This document shows positions 21,524 through 31,886 of a DNA stretch of 64,000 nt, in pieces. The first letter of the stretch is position 1; each line of letters starts with the position of its first letter. The DNA is from Phialocephala subalpina. Lineage: Eukaryota; Ascomycota; Leotiomycetes; Helotiales; Mollisiaceae. The stretch covers positions 1,256,267-1,320,266 of the forward strand of contig FJOG01000009.1 of assembly GCA_900073065.1 (NCBI GenBank), written 5' to 3'. The notes below the pieces were generated by a model. That model searched no databases. It saw nothing but the letters and a program-made list of their open reading frames with translations, and had not been told where the DNA came from. The position numbers and the translations under genes were made by a program.

Positions 21524-23111
21524 ATGGCTGAACAAGGTCAAGCCCCGCCACCACCATACGCCTATCCCGCGCCGCCTCACCAGGTTGCTTCCTATGTCGA
21601 CCAGTACGGCAACCTAAGTGCCTTCGGGGCCACTCAGTACATCAGCAACTATACCAACGTAGGGCACACAGCTGCTCAACATATCGGCGGGGATGGAGGA
21701 CAGGCCCAGGAGGTCGAGAGACTGAGGCAGCAACTACAGCAGTCCCAGGCTCGAGAACAGCAGGCTCGCGAACGGGCGGCTAGAGCAGAAGCAGAAAATG
21801 CGCAGCGTGAAGGAGAAAGGTGGGCGGCTGCTTGTCTTCATGATTTGGAAAGAGTGAGGAGGGACAAAAGAGCACGGGCAAGAAACCAGGCAGCACAAGC
21901 TGACAATCAAAGACAACATCCTACAGCTTCCCGCAAGGTAAGTCTTCTGTTTTCAAATCATTCTTCCCATCTTGTTTCATGGCCTTTACGGTTTTTGGCT
22001 TTCAAGGGTATCCCGCCTACCTGTATTGTCATTGCAGAAAATCATACTGACTTGATGTTATCTTATCTAGGACCAAGCTCATTGCGGGACCTCTGGAGAC
22101 AGGAGAAACGAGCATAATCTTCAGACAGGACAAATGCACGATGATCCCATGGACATTGACCAGGACTGTATGGATGTTTCCTCTCCAGTTGACCCTAACC
22201 ACCGAGTCGTGCAGGTTGGCGGGAATATCTTCAATACGACACGATATGAGATGATCTTCGGACGAAAAGGTCCTCTTGAACCGGTCCAGGAAACTATGGT
22301 CAGCGACTTCCACACCTTCACAAAGGAGCGCCGTAACGAAGAGACCCTTCTTCCTTCATCACCTGCAGTTCCAAAGGGGTATACATTCAACTTAACCAGG
22401 CAGTCCTACCACGATGTCACAAACATCAGAATTTTCAACAACTGTGGAACTTCATGGAAACCAATACGAAAGTTCTACTTGAAGGTAAGTCTCCTCTTTA
22501 CTTTGAGTGAGCCAATTGACCCGACACTACTGGGACATTCTCCCTGGCATTTGAAGAAGAAGAAGAAAAGGAGGAATGACAGTGCTGACTTCGAGATCAT
22601 GGGATTTAGGGCTTTGCTGTCGATGACCAAGGCAGCAGGTTTTCGAAGTTCAGGCAATTTAGCTCTCAACACCGTGGAAGGTGCGTTGCGGAGCTAGGCG
22701 CGCGAGGACAATACATTACCTTCTCTTATATCATTGGAAGGGATCGGACAGTATGCTCCTGGTGGTTCCCTGGCATCAATCCCAATAACATCCGCCGAGT
22801 TTTCTACGACCATCGCTCTTCCTCCTTGAAGATCCAATGGGGCGCAGGCCGGACTCTATATGCTCAGTTTCGCCCTAGTCATTACAAACTGTTCTGCCAA
22901 TTACTCAGACTCAGCTGTGGTGGCAGGATACCATCGGGGGGTAGAGACAAGGTAGGATAGATATACGCACTCCTGTGATGTCCCGGCTTTGCTTGGAGTT
23001 TCCTGAGATCATGAGAACATAGCTAATATTGTCTAGGACCTCTCGAGCTGGGCTACAAGCCTTACGAAGAAGAATCATTCCAGACCAGTCGAGACACAGG
23101 CCAGTCGTTAG
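21524..23111 (+). CDS. Orphan coiled-coil protein with C-terminal globular domain
   Basis: Four exons, 21524-21937, 22071-22484, 22610-22951 and 23037-23111, give 414 aa. All junctions are phase 0 with good donors (GTAAGT, GTAAGT, GTAGGA) and TAG acceptors, and the frame stays open through every exon, which supports the model. Residues 1-25 are Pro/Tyr-rich. Residues ~62-130 form an Arg/Glu/Gln-rich coiled coil (EVERLRQQLQQSQAREQQAR), followed by an acidic stretch (DDPMDIDQDCMDV). Residues ~185-390 look like a compact beta-rich domain with conserved-type Trp/Gly/aromatics (QYITFSYIIGRDRTVCSWWF, LKIQWGAGRTLYAQF). I recognise no family. The downstream neighbour also starts with a coiled coil but is broken. 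Confidence 0.65.
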
Positions 23112-23580
23112 GCTACGTCGGTGTTTGAAAGGCATGGAAATCAGACAGACTTACACTTCAGAGATTGTTGTAGTGTTCATGGTAGAGTAGGGACTTGGCA
23201 AAGAGGAAGGCATGCAACAGTATTAAAGACCAGTGTTTGCATGAAGCATTTGCAAGGTATTCAAACTCTGTTCAGGTAATAGTACTTTCGAGGTGGAAAG
23301 AGTTTGTCTCAGGGCCGCACATTGTCAATCCAAATCAGTTTGATTATGCTGTCAGAAAAAAGAGAGATTCTCCCTCCGCCCTCGATCATCTGGTCCACCG
23401 CTTCTTACGTCGGTTATCGTGACCGTGACGCCTAAGGAGTAAAGAGTCCCGTAGCGCCTTCCAGATATGATTTTCCTGATCCGCACTAAATTGTGGATAA
23501 AATCCTCGACTCGACCTCTTCCCAGATCCTCGTCAACACAACGCGAAACACACAAGAGTGTTCTCAACGCCTGCGCAACC
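23112..23580. other. Intergenic region between the orphan pair
   Basis: 470 nt separate the two coiled-coil genes. This is the probable promoter and leader of the broken gene; no other feature is seen. Confidence 0.45.
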
Positions 23581-26515
23581 ATGGCTTTTCAACACCTGGA
23601 CGCGCTCCAGAAGCAGCTAGATGGCATTGGAGCTGTAAATCGCCACCGCCCAGAGGAAGACAACGCGTTGCATGCCAAATTCGAGCAGGTTCAGGCCAAG
23701 ATCGAGTCGGACAAGGAGACCAAGTTACGTAACTACGAACGAGACGCACAATCAGCCGCACAGGAACTCGAGCAGCAATAATCGCTCAAGACTACCCACT
23801 TGGTGTCTCGCCATACAACAGAGCTGACCGAATTGGTAGCTCGCCACAAAGCCGAACGGGACGCCAGAGATGCCCAGAAAGATGAGGTTATTCGCAAGGA
23901 AGCAGAAACAGCCCAGCTTGAGAAGGAGGGTTTGATTGGGGTATTCAAAACTCGCGAAGATGAACTGACAGCCAAGTTCAAGGAGGATCAAAACGATCCT
24001 AAATTCAAGAGGGAGATCGAAGATTGTAGGAAGGGGGCTGAGGCGTTGAAGGTAATTCAGGCGAAGTTGAGGCTATCGACACCGCGGGCACGGAGGATAC
24101 AATCACAATCTTAAAGTCCCATCTCTTCAGGAACATTGATCGCTGACTCTGAGCAGTTTCTCCCGGAACGGAGTCGACTTGCGGATGATATTAGAAATCA
24201 GCAAGCGCAGCAAGCAATCCAGGCATCAACAGAATCGCAGCCATCACAGGGTAAAAGCAGCACCACAGCGGAACTCCCCAGTTCCAACCCCCCTGAGCGC
24301 CAGAGAGACAGACCTCTGGGTCGATCGAGGGGTTCGTCACCAGCTAGGAGATCGAGGGGACTTTCACCGGGTCGTGCGAGAGGATTATCACCAGGTCGCA
24401 GACGAGATATATCACCATGGCGGTACCGAGACGAAACCCCAAGATCCTCAACAGCTAGATCCCCGCCACGATATAGATCACCCACCGATACAAATCCGAA
24501 CGATCGGGTACCGCCCGTACCGAGACCTACCGTCCGAACCATGATGCTTCAGATGGTTCCAGACAACCCAGACAACCGTATACACGTCCACCGAGTCCAA
24601 GACGAGGATATGACTTACCACGACAATCCCGATCCCCACCCCATTATTCTAGTCCACCAACTGGCCCTCGCAATTGGCGTGGCCATTCTCCCATTAGACG
24701 AGGGACTTTCAATAATCACTATTTGGGCCCTCGGAATAATAAGCGTGGGCGTGACAAGAGAACCCCCAGTCCCCCAACTTCGATGACCCAAGATCCGCCG
24801 AACAAGACGTCTTCGATACCAACTGGACCTCGAGCAGATAACCGTCCCGAGTACAAGAGAGCTCGTCAGGAGAGCGGTGGTTATCAGCAGACTTTGGCCT
24901 CGCGACCAGGAGGAAGTAGAAACGCTACACCAGCAGCTTCGAGTCCTACCAATGCGAATAAGACACCCGCACAATCTGCTGGACCAGTAGCCCCTACTAT
25001 GTTCACTAATACCACATTCCATCCATCGATACCCCCAGTTGTAGGAGTCTGCAGAGTTGAACCTAAGTTAATGCCAGAACCTCCGACGAAAGCTACACCG
25101 AATGTCATGCCGAAACCTACATCGACTACTACTAAATCTGTTAATACAGAATCGCCCCTACATAACGGAAAGAATCCAACAGTCGAATCCGCGAAGGCTA
25201 CGTCAAAGGCGACATAGACCACATCCATCTTCTCGAAGCCCGTAGTGACAAGTGCTGGCCCTGCCAAAGCACTGCAAACGCTACCACGTAAACTTTCAAC
25301 CAGTGGTCAGACGGGCAAATTAGTCACCCAAGCAGAGAAGTCAACGGTTGCAAAAGACCGTAAATTATCTCAGACAATCAACAATCAATACCCACAGCTT
25401 CGAGCCCCCTCAGTAGCTCCAGCAGTCAAGACTCCTACACACCCCAAGAAGCAGCAGGTCAATACCAAGGCGATTCCAGGTCCTCCAGCAAAACCATCAA
25501 CCCCGCAAAAGCAGGCCATTAAAATGCTTCTCTAGCAGTAAACTGGGCACCTTCAACTGCTCCCGCAGTGCAAGCTCCAACACCTCTAAAGAAGGAAAAC
25601 ACAGAGCCTCAACCAGTGGCATCTCGAGCAGAGACTCCTAAGCTACAAAAGCAGACTGCCACGACAGCTCAGGCAGGAGCTCCCCCAGTCAAGTATACTC
25701 GAGCACCACCTCCCCCTTCACCCCTGAGAGAACCAACTAGCAAGAAGCTAGTCAATTATAAGCTGATCGGCCGCCGCGTACAACCCCAGACGTACCTACA
25801 AGCAGATCCCCCGAAGAGTTTCCCTGTCCACCAGGTAAAGTACAATGCCAAAGATGGAGAACTGATTGAATGGACTGCCTGTGCTACGTCGACTCCTATC
25901 CGTGCTGCTGAATTGAGAGAGTCTGGAGAGGCGTATAAAGGCTACATTCCCAGCAAGGATCTCCTCAAACAAGACGGATGGCATATTCTCCCGGGAACGA
26001 TTAAGGAGATCGAATACTTTCCTGAATGTACGTACCGACCGCTCAGTTTCTTTCCACAAAAGTATCAAACTAACTCAACCAACAGGGGCAATCATTCACG
26101 TAATTAGACTAGACAAGGAAGATTGCCAGGTTCTAGATTCCTGGATAAAGTTCAGGGGTAAGCAGGTAATGCAGGAGTTCCTGAGTGCATTTGGAACCGG
26201 CTGGAGGTTAAACATTGTGATTCCGAAGGAAATCGACGAGGTGCCGACCGATCCTATGGCCAAATTGATGGATAGGGTGGTCAAGAAGATGGTGGTTAAG
26301 GAAAAGACTGCCAAGGAGAAGATGGCTAAGGAGAAGGGGACGTTGAAGACGGGGAAGGTGAAGATGGGGATGTTCGTTTGAGTGGTGGTGATGATGAATC
26401 AGGGACTGAGAAAAGGGGAGATAATAGTGGAGGAGAGAGAGATGGCAAATTGCCGAGGCAGGTTGAAGAACTGGACTTGGATATGGAGAATTTGTACCTG
26501 AGGTCATTTGTATAG
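23581..26515 (+). pseudogene. Broken coiled-coil / RS-rich gene with a conserved C-terminal domain
   Basis: From the ATG at 23581 a coiled coil runs for ~65 residues, hits TAA at 23779, then continues in the same frame (RHTTELTELVARHKAERDA) to a second TAA at 24112, and continues again. An Arg/Ser repeat region (RGLSPGR units, ~24310-24420) follows. The protein-like frame then shifts between ~24490 and 24545, meets TAG at 25216 and shifts again near 25525. It runs as a lysine/proline-rich linker into a well-preserved C-terminal domain at ~25800-26240. That domain is interrupted only by a normal intron at 26029-26087, then shifts once more near 26370. Three in-frame stops and three shifts argue for a decayed gene, or for local assembly errors. 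The stops could all come from glutamine codons. Function is unknown. Confidence 0.62.
24305..24425 (+). repeat. Short Arg-Ser-Pro-Gly tandem repeat in the broken gene
   Basis: Three to four imperfect units of ~24-30 nt encode variants of R-S-R-G-x-S-P-G-R. Such RS/RG repeats are common in RNA-binding or splicing-related proteins. Here they are the only hint of function for the surrounding gene. Confidence 0.6.
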
Positions 26516-27121
26516 GATACGGTTATTGACGATAAAAGGCAGGGGGACGGGGAAACAAAAGCCATGACTTCAACTTCCGACCGAGCCCCTTTCTATCTAG
26601 TATGCAGGATGCTTCGTAGGAGACGCGTACTAGACCGATGTCTTTGCGTAGATACGATTGAGCATGAAAAATAGAAAAAGCAACATTTAGAGAACGGACG
26701 GAGAACTTTGAGTGTGAATGGGAAGTGAGTGTGAGAACTCTACTCATCGACTGTCAAAGTTCATGTCCTGGGCCGACTCAACTGCTGGATCACCCGACGA
26801 GTGGTAGGCACTTGCCGTTTCTGTTTCTTCTGTATAATTGTCCATGTTTCGTTTTCTCCTGTTCCTTTCTTCAAGCGCCTGATGACTTGAAGTGGTCTCA
26901 GAAGCTCACTCGCACCCACATACAACAAGTCATCAGAACGTAAACCAGAAGCAAGAACAGCATAGGAATGAACGCTACCAGGCACTGGCGTTCCAATTCC
27001 GGGCCCCATTCTGGCTCATCTATTTTATGTACAGCTGTCTCAATACATGCACGCTTGATATTTTGCTTCCCTTTCCAAGGCCTGTTCGAAATTGAACGTT
27101 TTTATCACGGCAAATCCCAAC
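26516..27121. other. Convergent intergenic region
   Basis: 3' flanks of the broken gene and of the aldehyde dehydrogenase gene. No gene-like frame is supported. Confidence 0.5.
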
Positions 27122-28618
27122 CTATAACTTCGCAAACACAGTTCCAACGATACCACTTCCTTCCACCAATGTGCTCTTTTCTCTCACCCAAGCATTCAAC
27201 CCTCGTCTCCCGTTCTCAACTCCAACGCCACTCTGCTTCCAGCCTCCCACGCTCATCTCAGCCGGACTCTCACCCCAGGTGTTGATCCAAGTGATGCCAG
27301 CTTCTAGCTTGCTGATTACCTCGTGGCATTTGTTTATGTCCTTGCCAAAGACACCAGCAGCAAGTCCCAACTTAGTGTGGTTCGCTCTCGCAACAACTTC
27401 ATCCACATTTTCATAAGGTAAGATACACAGGACGGGGCCGAAAATTTCTTCTGTGGTGATCTTCATGCTATCTGTGCAGTCTGCGAAGATTGTTGGTTGG
27501 ACCCAGAATCCGTGTTCGTATCCTTTAGGAAGTGATTTCGGTTTTGAAGCTCCGCCGTAAAGAAGTTTTGCTTTATCTACTGAGATTCCGTGCGAGATGT
27601 AGTTTAGGACTTTCTTATAGTGGATTTCTGATACCAGAGGGCCGAAATTTGAAGATGGGTCCATTGGCTCGAGGGAGCGGATGTATTGCATCTTCTCTAA
27701 CAGTCGTTTCTCGAAGGCGGATTTCATGGAGGTGGGGACGAAGACTCGAGTTCCGTTGGTACAAACTTGGCCCGTTGAGAAGAAATTCGCCATCATCGCT
27801 CCATCGACTGCCGACTCAATATCGGTGTCTGGTAAGATGATAAGAGGACTCTTCCCGCCTAGTTCCATGGTAACATACTTCATTCCTCCCGCCGCCGAAG
27901 CAGCGACTTTTTGTCCCGTCGAAACCTGGCCTGTGAAAGATACTTTCGCAATATCCGGGTGAGTTGTCAAATATCCACCGACAGAGCCATCGCCATGTAC
28001 GATATTGAATACTCCAGGCGGAACACCAGCTTCGGTGAAGATCTGAGCCAAGATGAGACCGTGTAGAGGAGTGACTTCTGATGGTTTGTAAATCATGCAG
28101 TTCCCGGCTGCAAGACAAGGTGCTGATTTCCAGAGGGCGATCTGGATAGGGTAGTTCCAGGCTCCTATGCCGGCACAGACGCCTAGGGCTTCTTTTTTGG
28201 TGTATATCCAGGCATCTGGTCTGAGTTGTGTGGTCTCGCCGTTGAGACCGCCGCTTGCCACCAAGTTGGCGAAATACTCGAGGACGTCGGCACCGGTGAC
28301 GACGTCTACGGTGCTGGTTTCTGAGAAGGCTTTGCCGGTGTCATGTGTTTCGACTTTTGCTATTTCGTCGTTTCGTGAGCGGAGGAGTGAGACGGCTTTC
28401 AGGAGGATGCGTGAGCGGATGATAGGTGATGTTTGGGACCATGATGGGAAGGCTTTTTGCGCTGATGCTATGGCGGCATCGATGTCTGCTGGAGCAGCTT
28501 GGTGAACTTCTGCCAATGGCTTGGCTGTCGAGGGGTCGACGGTTGCGAAAGTCTTGCCTGAAGTAGCTTTCTGGACTTTGCCGTCGAAGTACAGTTGTTG
28601 AGCGGCGTATGAAGACAT
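27122..28618 (-). CDS. Betaine-aldehyde dehydrogenase, PTS1-like C-terminus
   Basis: A single intronless exon gives 498 aa with a complete ALDH-superfamily layout: WNYP (N155), YKPSE (K178), the general-base motif MELGGKSP (E252), and the catalytic cysteine in GQVCTNGTR (C286). The GQVCTNGTR context is that of betaine-aldehyde dehydrogenases. The enzyme oxidises betaine aldehyde to glycine betaine with NAD(P)+. The protein ends in AKL, a valid variant of the peroxisomal targeting signal PTS1. It stands head-to-head with choline oxidase, which makes its substrate, across a 1.05-kb shared upstream region. A TATAAAAG element lies about 230 nt upstream. The product is an osmoprotectant and a methyl donor. 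Confidence 0.95.
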   Translation of the reverse strand: MSSYAAQQLYFDGKVQKATSGKTFATVDPSTAKPLAEVHQAAPADIDAAIASAQKAFPSWSQTSPIIRSRILLKAVSLLRSRNDEIAKVETHDTGKAFSETSTVDVVTGADVLEYFANLVASGGLNGETTQLRPDAWIYTKKEALGVCAGIGAWNYPIQIALWKSAPCLAAGNCMIYKPSEVTPLHGLILAQIFTEAGVPPGVFNIVHGDGSVGGYLTTHPDIAKVSFTGQVSTGQKVAASAAGGMKYVTMELGGKSPLIILPDTDIESAVDGAMMANFFSTGQVCTNGTRVFVPTSMKSAFEKRLLEKMQYIRSLEPMDPSSNFGPLVSEIHYKKVLNYISHGISVDKAKLLYGGASKPKSLPKGYEHGFWVQPTIFADCTDSMKITTEEIFGPVLCILPYENVDEVVARANHTKLGLAAGVFGKDINKCHEVISKLEAGITWINTWGESPAEMSVGGWKQSGVGVENGRRGLNAWVREKSTLVEGSGIVGTVFAKL

Positions 28619-28848
28619 AAGGGTCTGAGGTTTCTCAAACTTTCCGTTGCTGGACTGGATGAGATATGACAGCTAGTCTCGTACGAAAGAGAGAGGTATG
28701 TGTTGTACATTCAGGTACAGCTCTTGCAGATGTTGAAGAAGTAGTGGGGTATGATCCGAGTGCGTCAGTTCCGGCTCGGATCAGGATACGCGATTCGGCT
28801 CGTGCGGACGGTGGCTCCTGGTGGCTCCTGTGGGCTCTCGGTGGCTCT

Positions 28849-28856
28849 CTTTTATA
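28849..28856 (-). promoter_or_regulatory. TATA box of the betaine-aldehyde dehydrogenase gene
   Basis: On the minus strand this reads TATAAAAG, about 230 nt upstream of the ATG at 28618, next to the GGTGGCTC direct repeats. Confidence 0.45.
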
Positions 28857-29378
28857 TGGCCCAACAAGGAAGATTTTTGGTCCAAAACGTCGTTGTCACG
28901 CAATCATTATCTGATCCCCTCCACAATCATCGAATATCCCTGCAACGGGGCTGACCGTAGTGGAGTTGAGGATGAGGATGAGGATGAGGATTTTATGGAA
29001 AGTTTGTCTCGAAAACGACTGGTGTCGGGCTACAGTGCCTTAGGGTCTTGGGGAACGCTTTATATGACGCTGACTGGTTGGAACGAGTCATTTGTGGGGA
29101 CGCCCCCGTTCTCCCATCACACACTAGACGACATCTCGAGAAAATTTCCTTAATTTTTTCTCTCTTCGCAACCATGGTATGGTATGGTAATCCAGAGAAC
29201 CCGACTTGCCCCCCAGTGCGGCCTCTGTGGGGTTTGCCCAATCTAAGAAGGCGACGAAGGGCTTTGGCGGGGCAGGTGAAGCATCAGTATCAGGCCAGGT
29301 ACCAGCCTTCGGGCATATTTCGTATCTTTAACTTTCCTCACCGTCATTCTTGGAAAAGCATGCAAACCAAACCAAAAC

Positions 29379-29488
29379 AATCCAATCCAATCCAATCCAA
29401 TCCATCAGCAAAGGACGTCCTTCTTAAGCAAGAAGGTGCTTCCGGCCACGACCCCAGCTCCCCCAACTCCAACTCCAACTCCAACTCT
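29379..29488 (+). repeat. Two microsatellite tracts upstream of choline oxidase
   Basis: Five units of AATCC run from 29379 to 29403, and about four units of AACTCC run near 29464-29488. Both lie 180-300 nt upstream of the choline oxidase ATG, probably in its promoter or leader, and could vary in length between strains. Confidence 0.75.
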
Positions 29489-29672
29489 AACACAGCTGCC
29501 CCTCCGTCACGATAAAGGTCTCTCACTATCTTTATCCTTATCGGCCACCGGCAAGTAGAGAGCAAGAACTTGCACACAATAAATACAAGGCTAGAAACTC
29601 TTCTCCGGAACGCAGGATCAGAGTCCTCAGACCAATTGGCCATTATCCATAAGTCAGAGTCAAGCATTCAAC

Positions 29673-31886
29673 ATGACCACCGACTTCATCTCTTCCTCTT
29701 CAGTCAATGGCTTTGACTATGTCATTGTCGGCGGTGGCACAGCTGGCTGTGTGATTGCAAGCAGACTGTCCGAGTACCTTCCACACAAGAAGATCCTCAT
29801 GATCGAGGCTGGCCCAAGCGACTTCAACAATGAAAAGGTCTTGAAGCTCAAAGAATGGCTTACCTTGTTAGGAGGTGACCTAGACTACGACTACGGCACC
29901 GTAGAACAACCCAATGGTAAGAACTCAAGCTCCAAATACCTCGAACAAGCACTGACAACCTCCTAGGTAACTCGCACATTAGACACTCGCGAGCTAAAGT
30001 GCTAGGAGGCTGCTCCTCACACAACACCTTGATCTCCTTCCGCCCCTTCGAATATGACTGCCAGATCTGGGAAAGCATGGGAGCGAAAGGCTGGAACTTC
30101 AAGACCATGATGCGCCTCATCGACAACCTACGCAACCAAATCCAACCAGTGCACCCCCGCCACCGCAATCAAGTATGTAAAGACTGGATAGAATCCTGCT
30201 CATCCGCCATGAACATCCCCGTCCTGAAAGACTTCAACAAGGAGATCAAAGAGACAGGAAGTCTGCAGCAAGGAGTAGGCTTCTTCTCCATCGCCTACAA
30301 CCCCGATGATGGAAATCGCAGCTCCGCTTCAGTAGCATACATCCACCCCATCCTACGCGGCGAAGAAAGACGACCAAACCTAACCGTCCTCACCAATGCC
30401 TGGGTAAGCAAGATCAACGTCTCCTCCAAGACCGTAACAGGCGTGAACATCACCCTTAAATCCGGCACCAAACTCACCTTGACTCCCAAAACGGAAACAA
30501 TCCTCTGCGCCGGAGCAGTCGATACTTGTCGCCTCATGCTTCTTTCCGGCATTGGCCCTGAGCAACAACTCAACCATCTTTCGATACCGGTGGTTCATGA
30601 CCTGCCAGGTGTAGGAGAAAACCTCCTCGACCACCCCGAAAGCATCATAATGTGGGAACTCAACGCCCCAATCCCACCCCAAACAACCATGGACTCGGAC
30701 GCCGGCATCTTCCTCCGTCGTGAAATTCCCAACGCCGCCAAAAGCAACACCGATCCTTTCCTCAACCCAAAGCAATTACCCGATGGATCGATTGCGGATA
30801 TCATGATGCATTGCTACCAAATTCCTTTTTGCTTGAACACAGCTAGACTCGGGTATGAGGCACCGTTGAATGCTTTTTGCATGACGCCAAATATCCCACG
30901 ACCCCGATCTCGCGGTCGTATATACCTCACTTCTTCAGACCCAAAGGTCAAGCCTGCGTTGGATTTCAGATACTTCACCGACCCCGAAGGTTACGACGCA
31001 GCTACTATCGTAGCAGGACTCAAAGCCGCGCGAGATATCGCTAAACAAGCACCCTTCAGCAACTGGATTAAAAAGGAAGTTGCTCCAGGACCAAAGATCC
31101 AGACGGACGAAGAACTATCTGCATACGGGAGAAGTGTGGCACACACTGTCTACCACCCAGCTGGGACTACCAAGATGGGAAGTAAGGATGACAAGATGGC
31201 AGTTGTGGACCCAGAGCTCAAGGTCAGAGGACTCAAGGGCGTTAGAATCGCAGATGCAGGTGTATTCCCGGCCATGACGACTGTTAATCCTATGTTGACT
31301 GTGCTGGCTGTTGGAGAGAGGGCGGCNNNNNNNNNNNNNNNNNNNNNNNNNNNNNNNNNNNNNNNNNNNNNNNNNNNNNNNNNNNNNNNNNNNNNNNNNN
31401 NNNNNNNNNNNNNNNNNNNNNNNNNNNNNNNNNNNNNNNNNNNNNNNNNNNNNNNNNNNNNNNNNNNNNNNNNNNNNNNNNNNNNNNNNNNNNNNNNNNN
31501 NNNNNNNNNNNNNNNNNNNNNNNNNNNNNNNNNNNNNNNNNNNNNNNNNNNNNNNNNNNNNNNNNNNNNNNNNNNNNNNNNNNNNNNNNNNNNNNNNNNN
31601 NNNNNNNNNNNNNNNNNNNNNNNNNNNNNNNNNNNNNNNNNNNNNNNNNNNNNNNNNNNNNNNNNNNNNNNNNNNNNNNNNNNNNNNNNNNNNNNNNNNN
31701 NNNNNNNNNNNNNNNNNNNNNNNNNNNNNNNNNNNNNNNNNNNNNNNNNNNNNNNNNNNNNNNNNNNNNNNNNNNNNNNNNNNNNNNNNNNNNNNNNNNN
31801 NNNNNNNNNNNNNNNNNNNNNNNNNNNNNNNGGAGTTGATTGCTTTTGAGGCTGGGTGGAGGGGAGATGGGAGGGCGAGGTTGTAA
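29673..31886 (+). CDS. Choline oxidase (GMC flavoprotein), interrupted by an assembly gap
   Basis: Exons are 29673-29916 and 29967 onward (50-nt intron), with a 505-N gap at 31327-31831 in the final codons. The product is a GMC oxidoreductase of ~540 aa. The dinucleotide-binding motif is VIVGGGTAG (17-25). HSRAKVLGGCSSHN follows, whose His100 corresponds to the histidine that carries FAD covalently in bacterial choline oxidase. The C-terminal substrate motif is AHTVYHPAGTTKMG, then VNPML. It oxidises choline to betaine aldehyde (and further) with O2, giving H2O2. The frame before the gap ends LTVLAVGERAA and the frame after it begins ELIAFEAGWRG, so little or no coding sequence seems to be missing. 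The C-terminus ARL resembles a peroxisomal PTS1. Confidence 0.93.
31327..31831. other. Assembly gap (505 N)
   Basis: Runs of N inside the choline oxidase reading frame. The frames on the two sides differ by one base, as expected if the gap length is only an estimate. The flanking codons look contiguous in the protein. Confidence 0.99.

Larger units (their letters stand above)
28619..29672. promoter_or_regulatory. Shared divergent upstream region of the choline-to-betaine gene pair
   Basis: 1.05 kb lies between the two start codons. It contains a run of short direct repeats (GGTGGCTCCT-like, 28810-28848), a minus-strand TATA element, GATGAG repeats near 28970, and two microsatellite-like tracts close to the choline oxidase start. 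Co-regulation of the two genes from here is inferred from the head-to-head arrangement. Confidence 0.55.

Noticed and set aside
24198..25267. Several long minus-strand frames under the broken RS-rich gene
   Set aside because: Gly/Ser/Arg-rich frames are expected on the reverse of low-complexity coding sequence and have no independent evidence.
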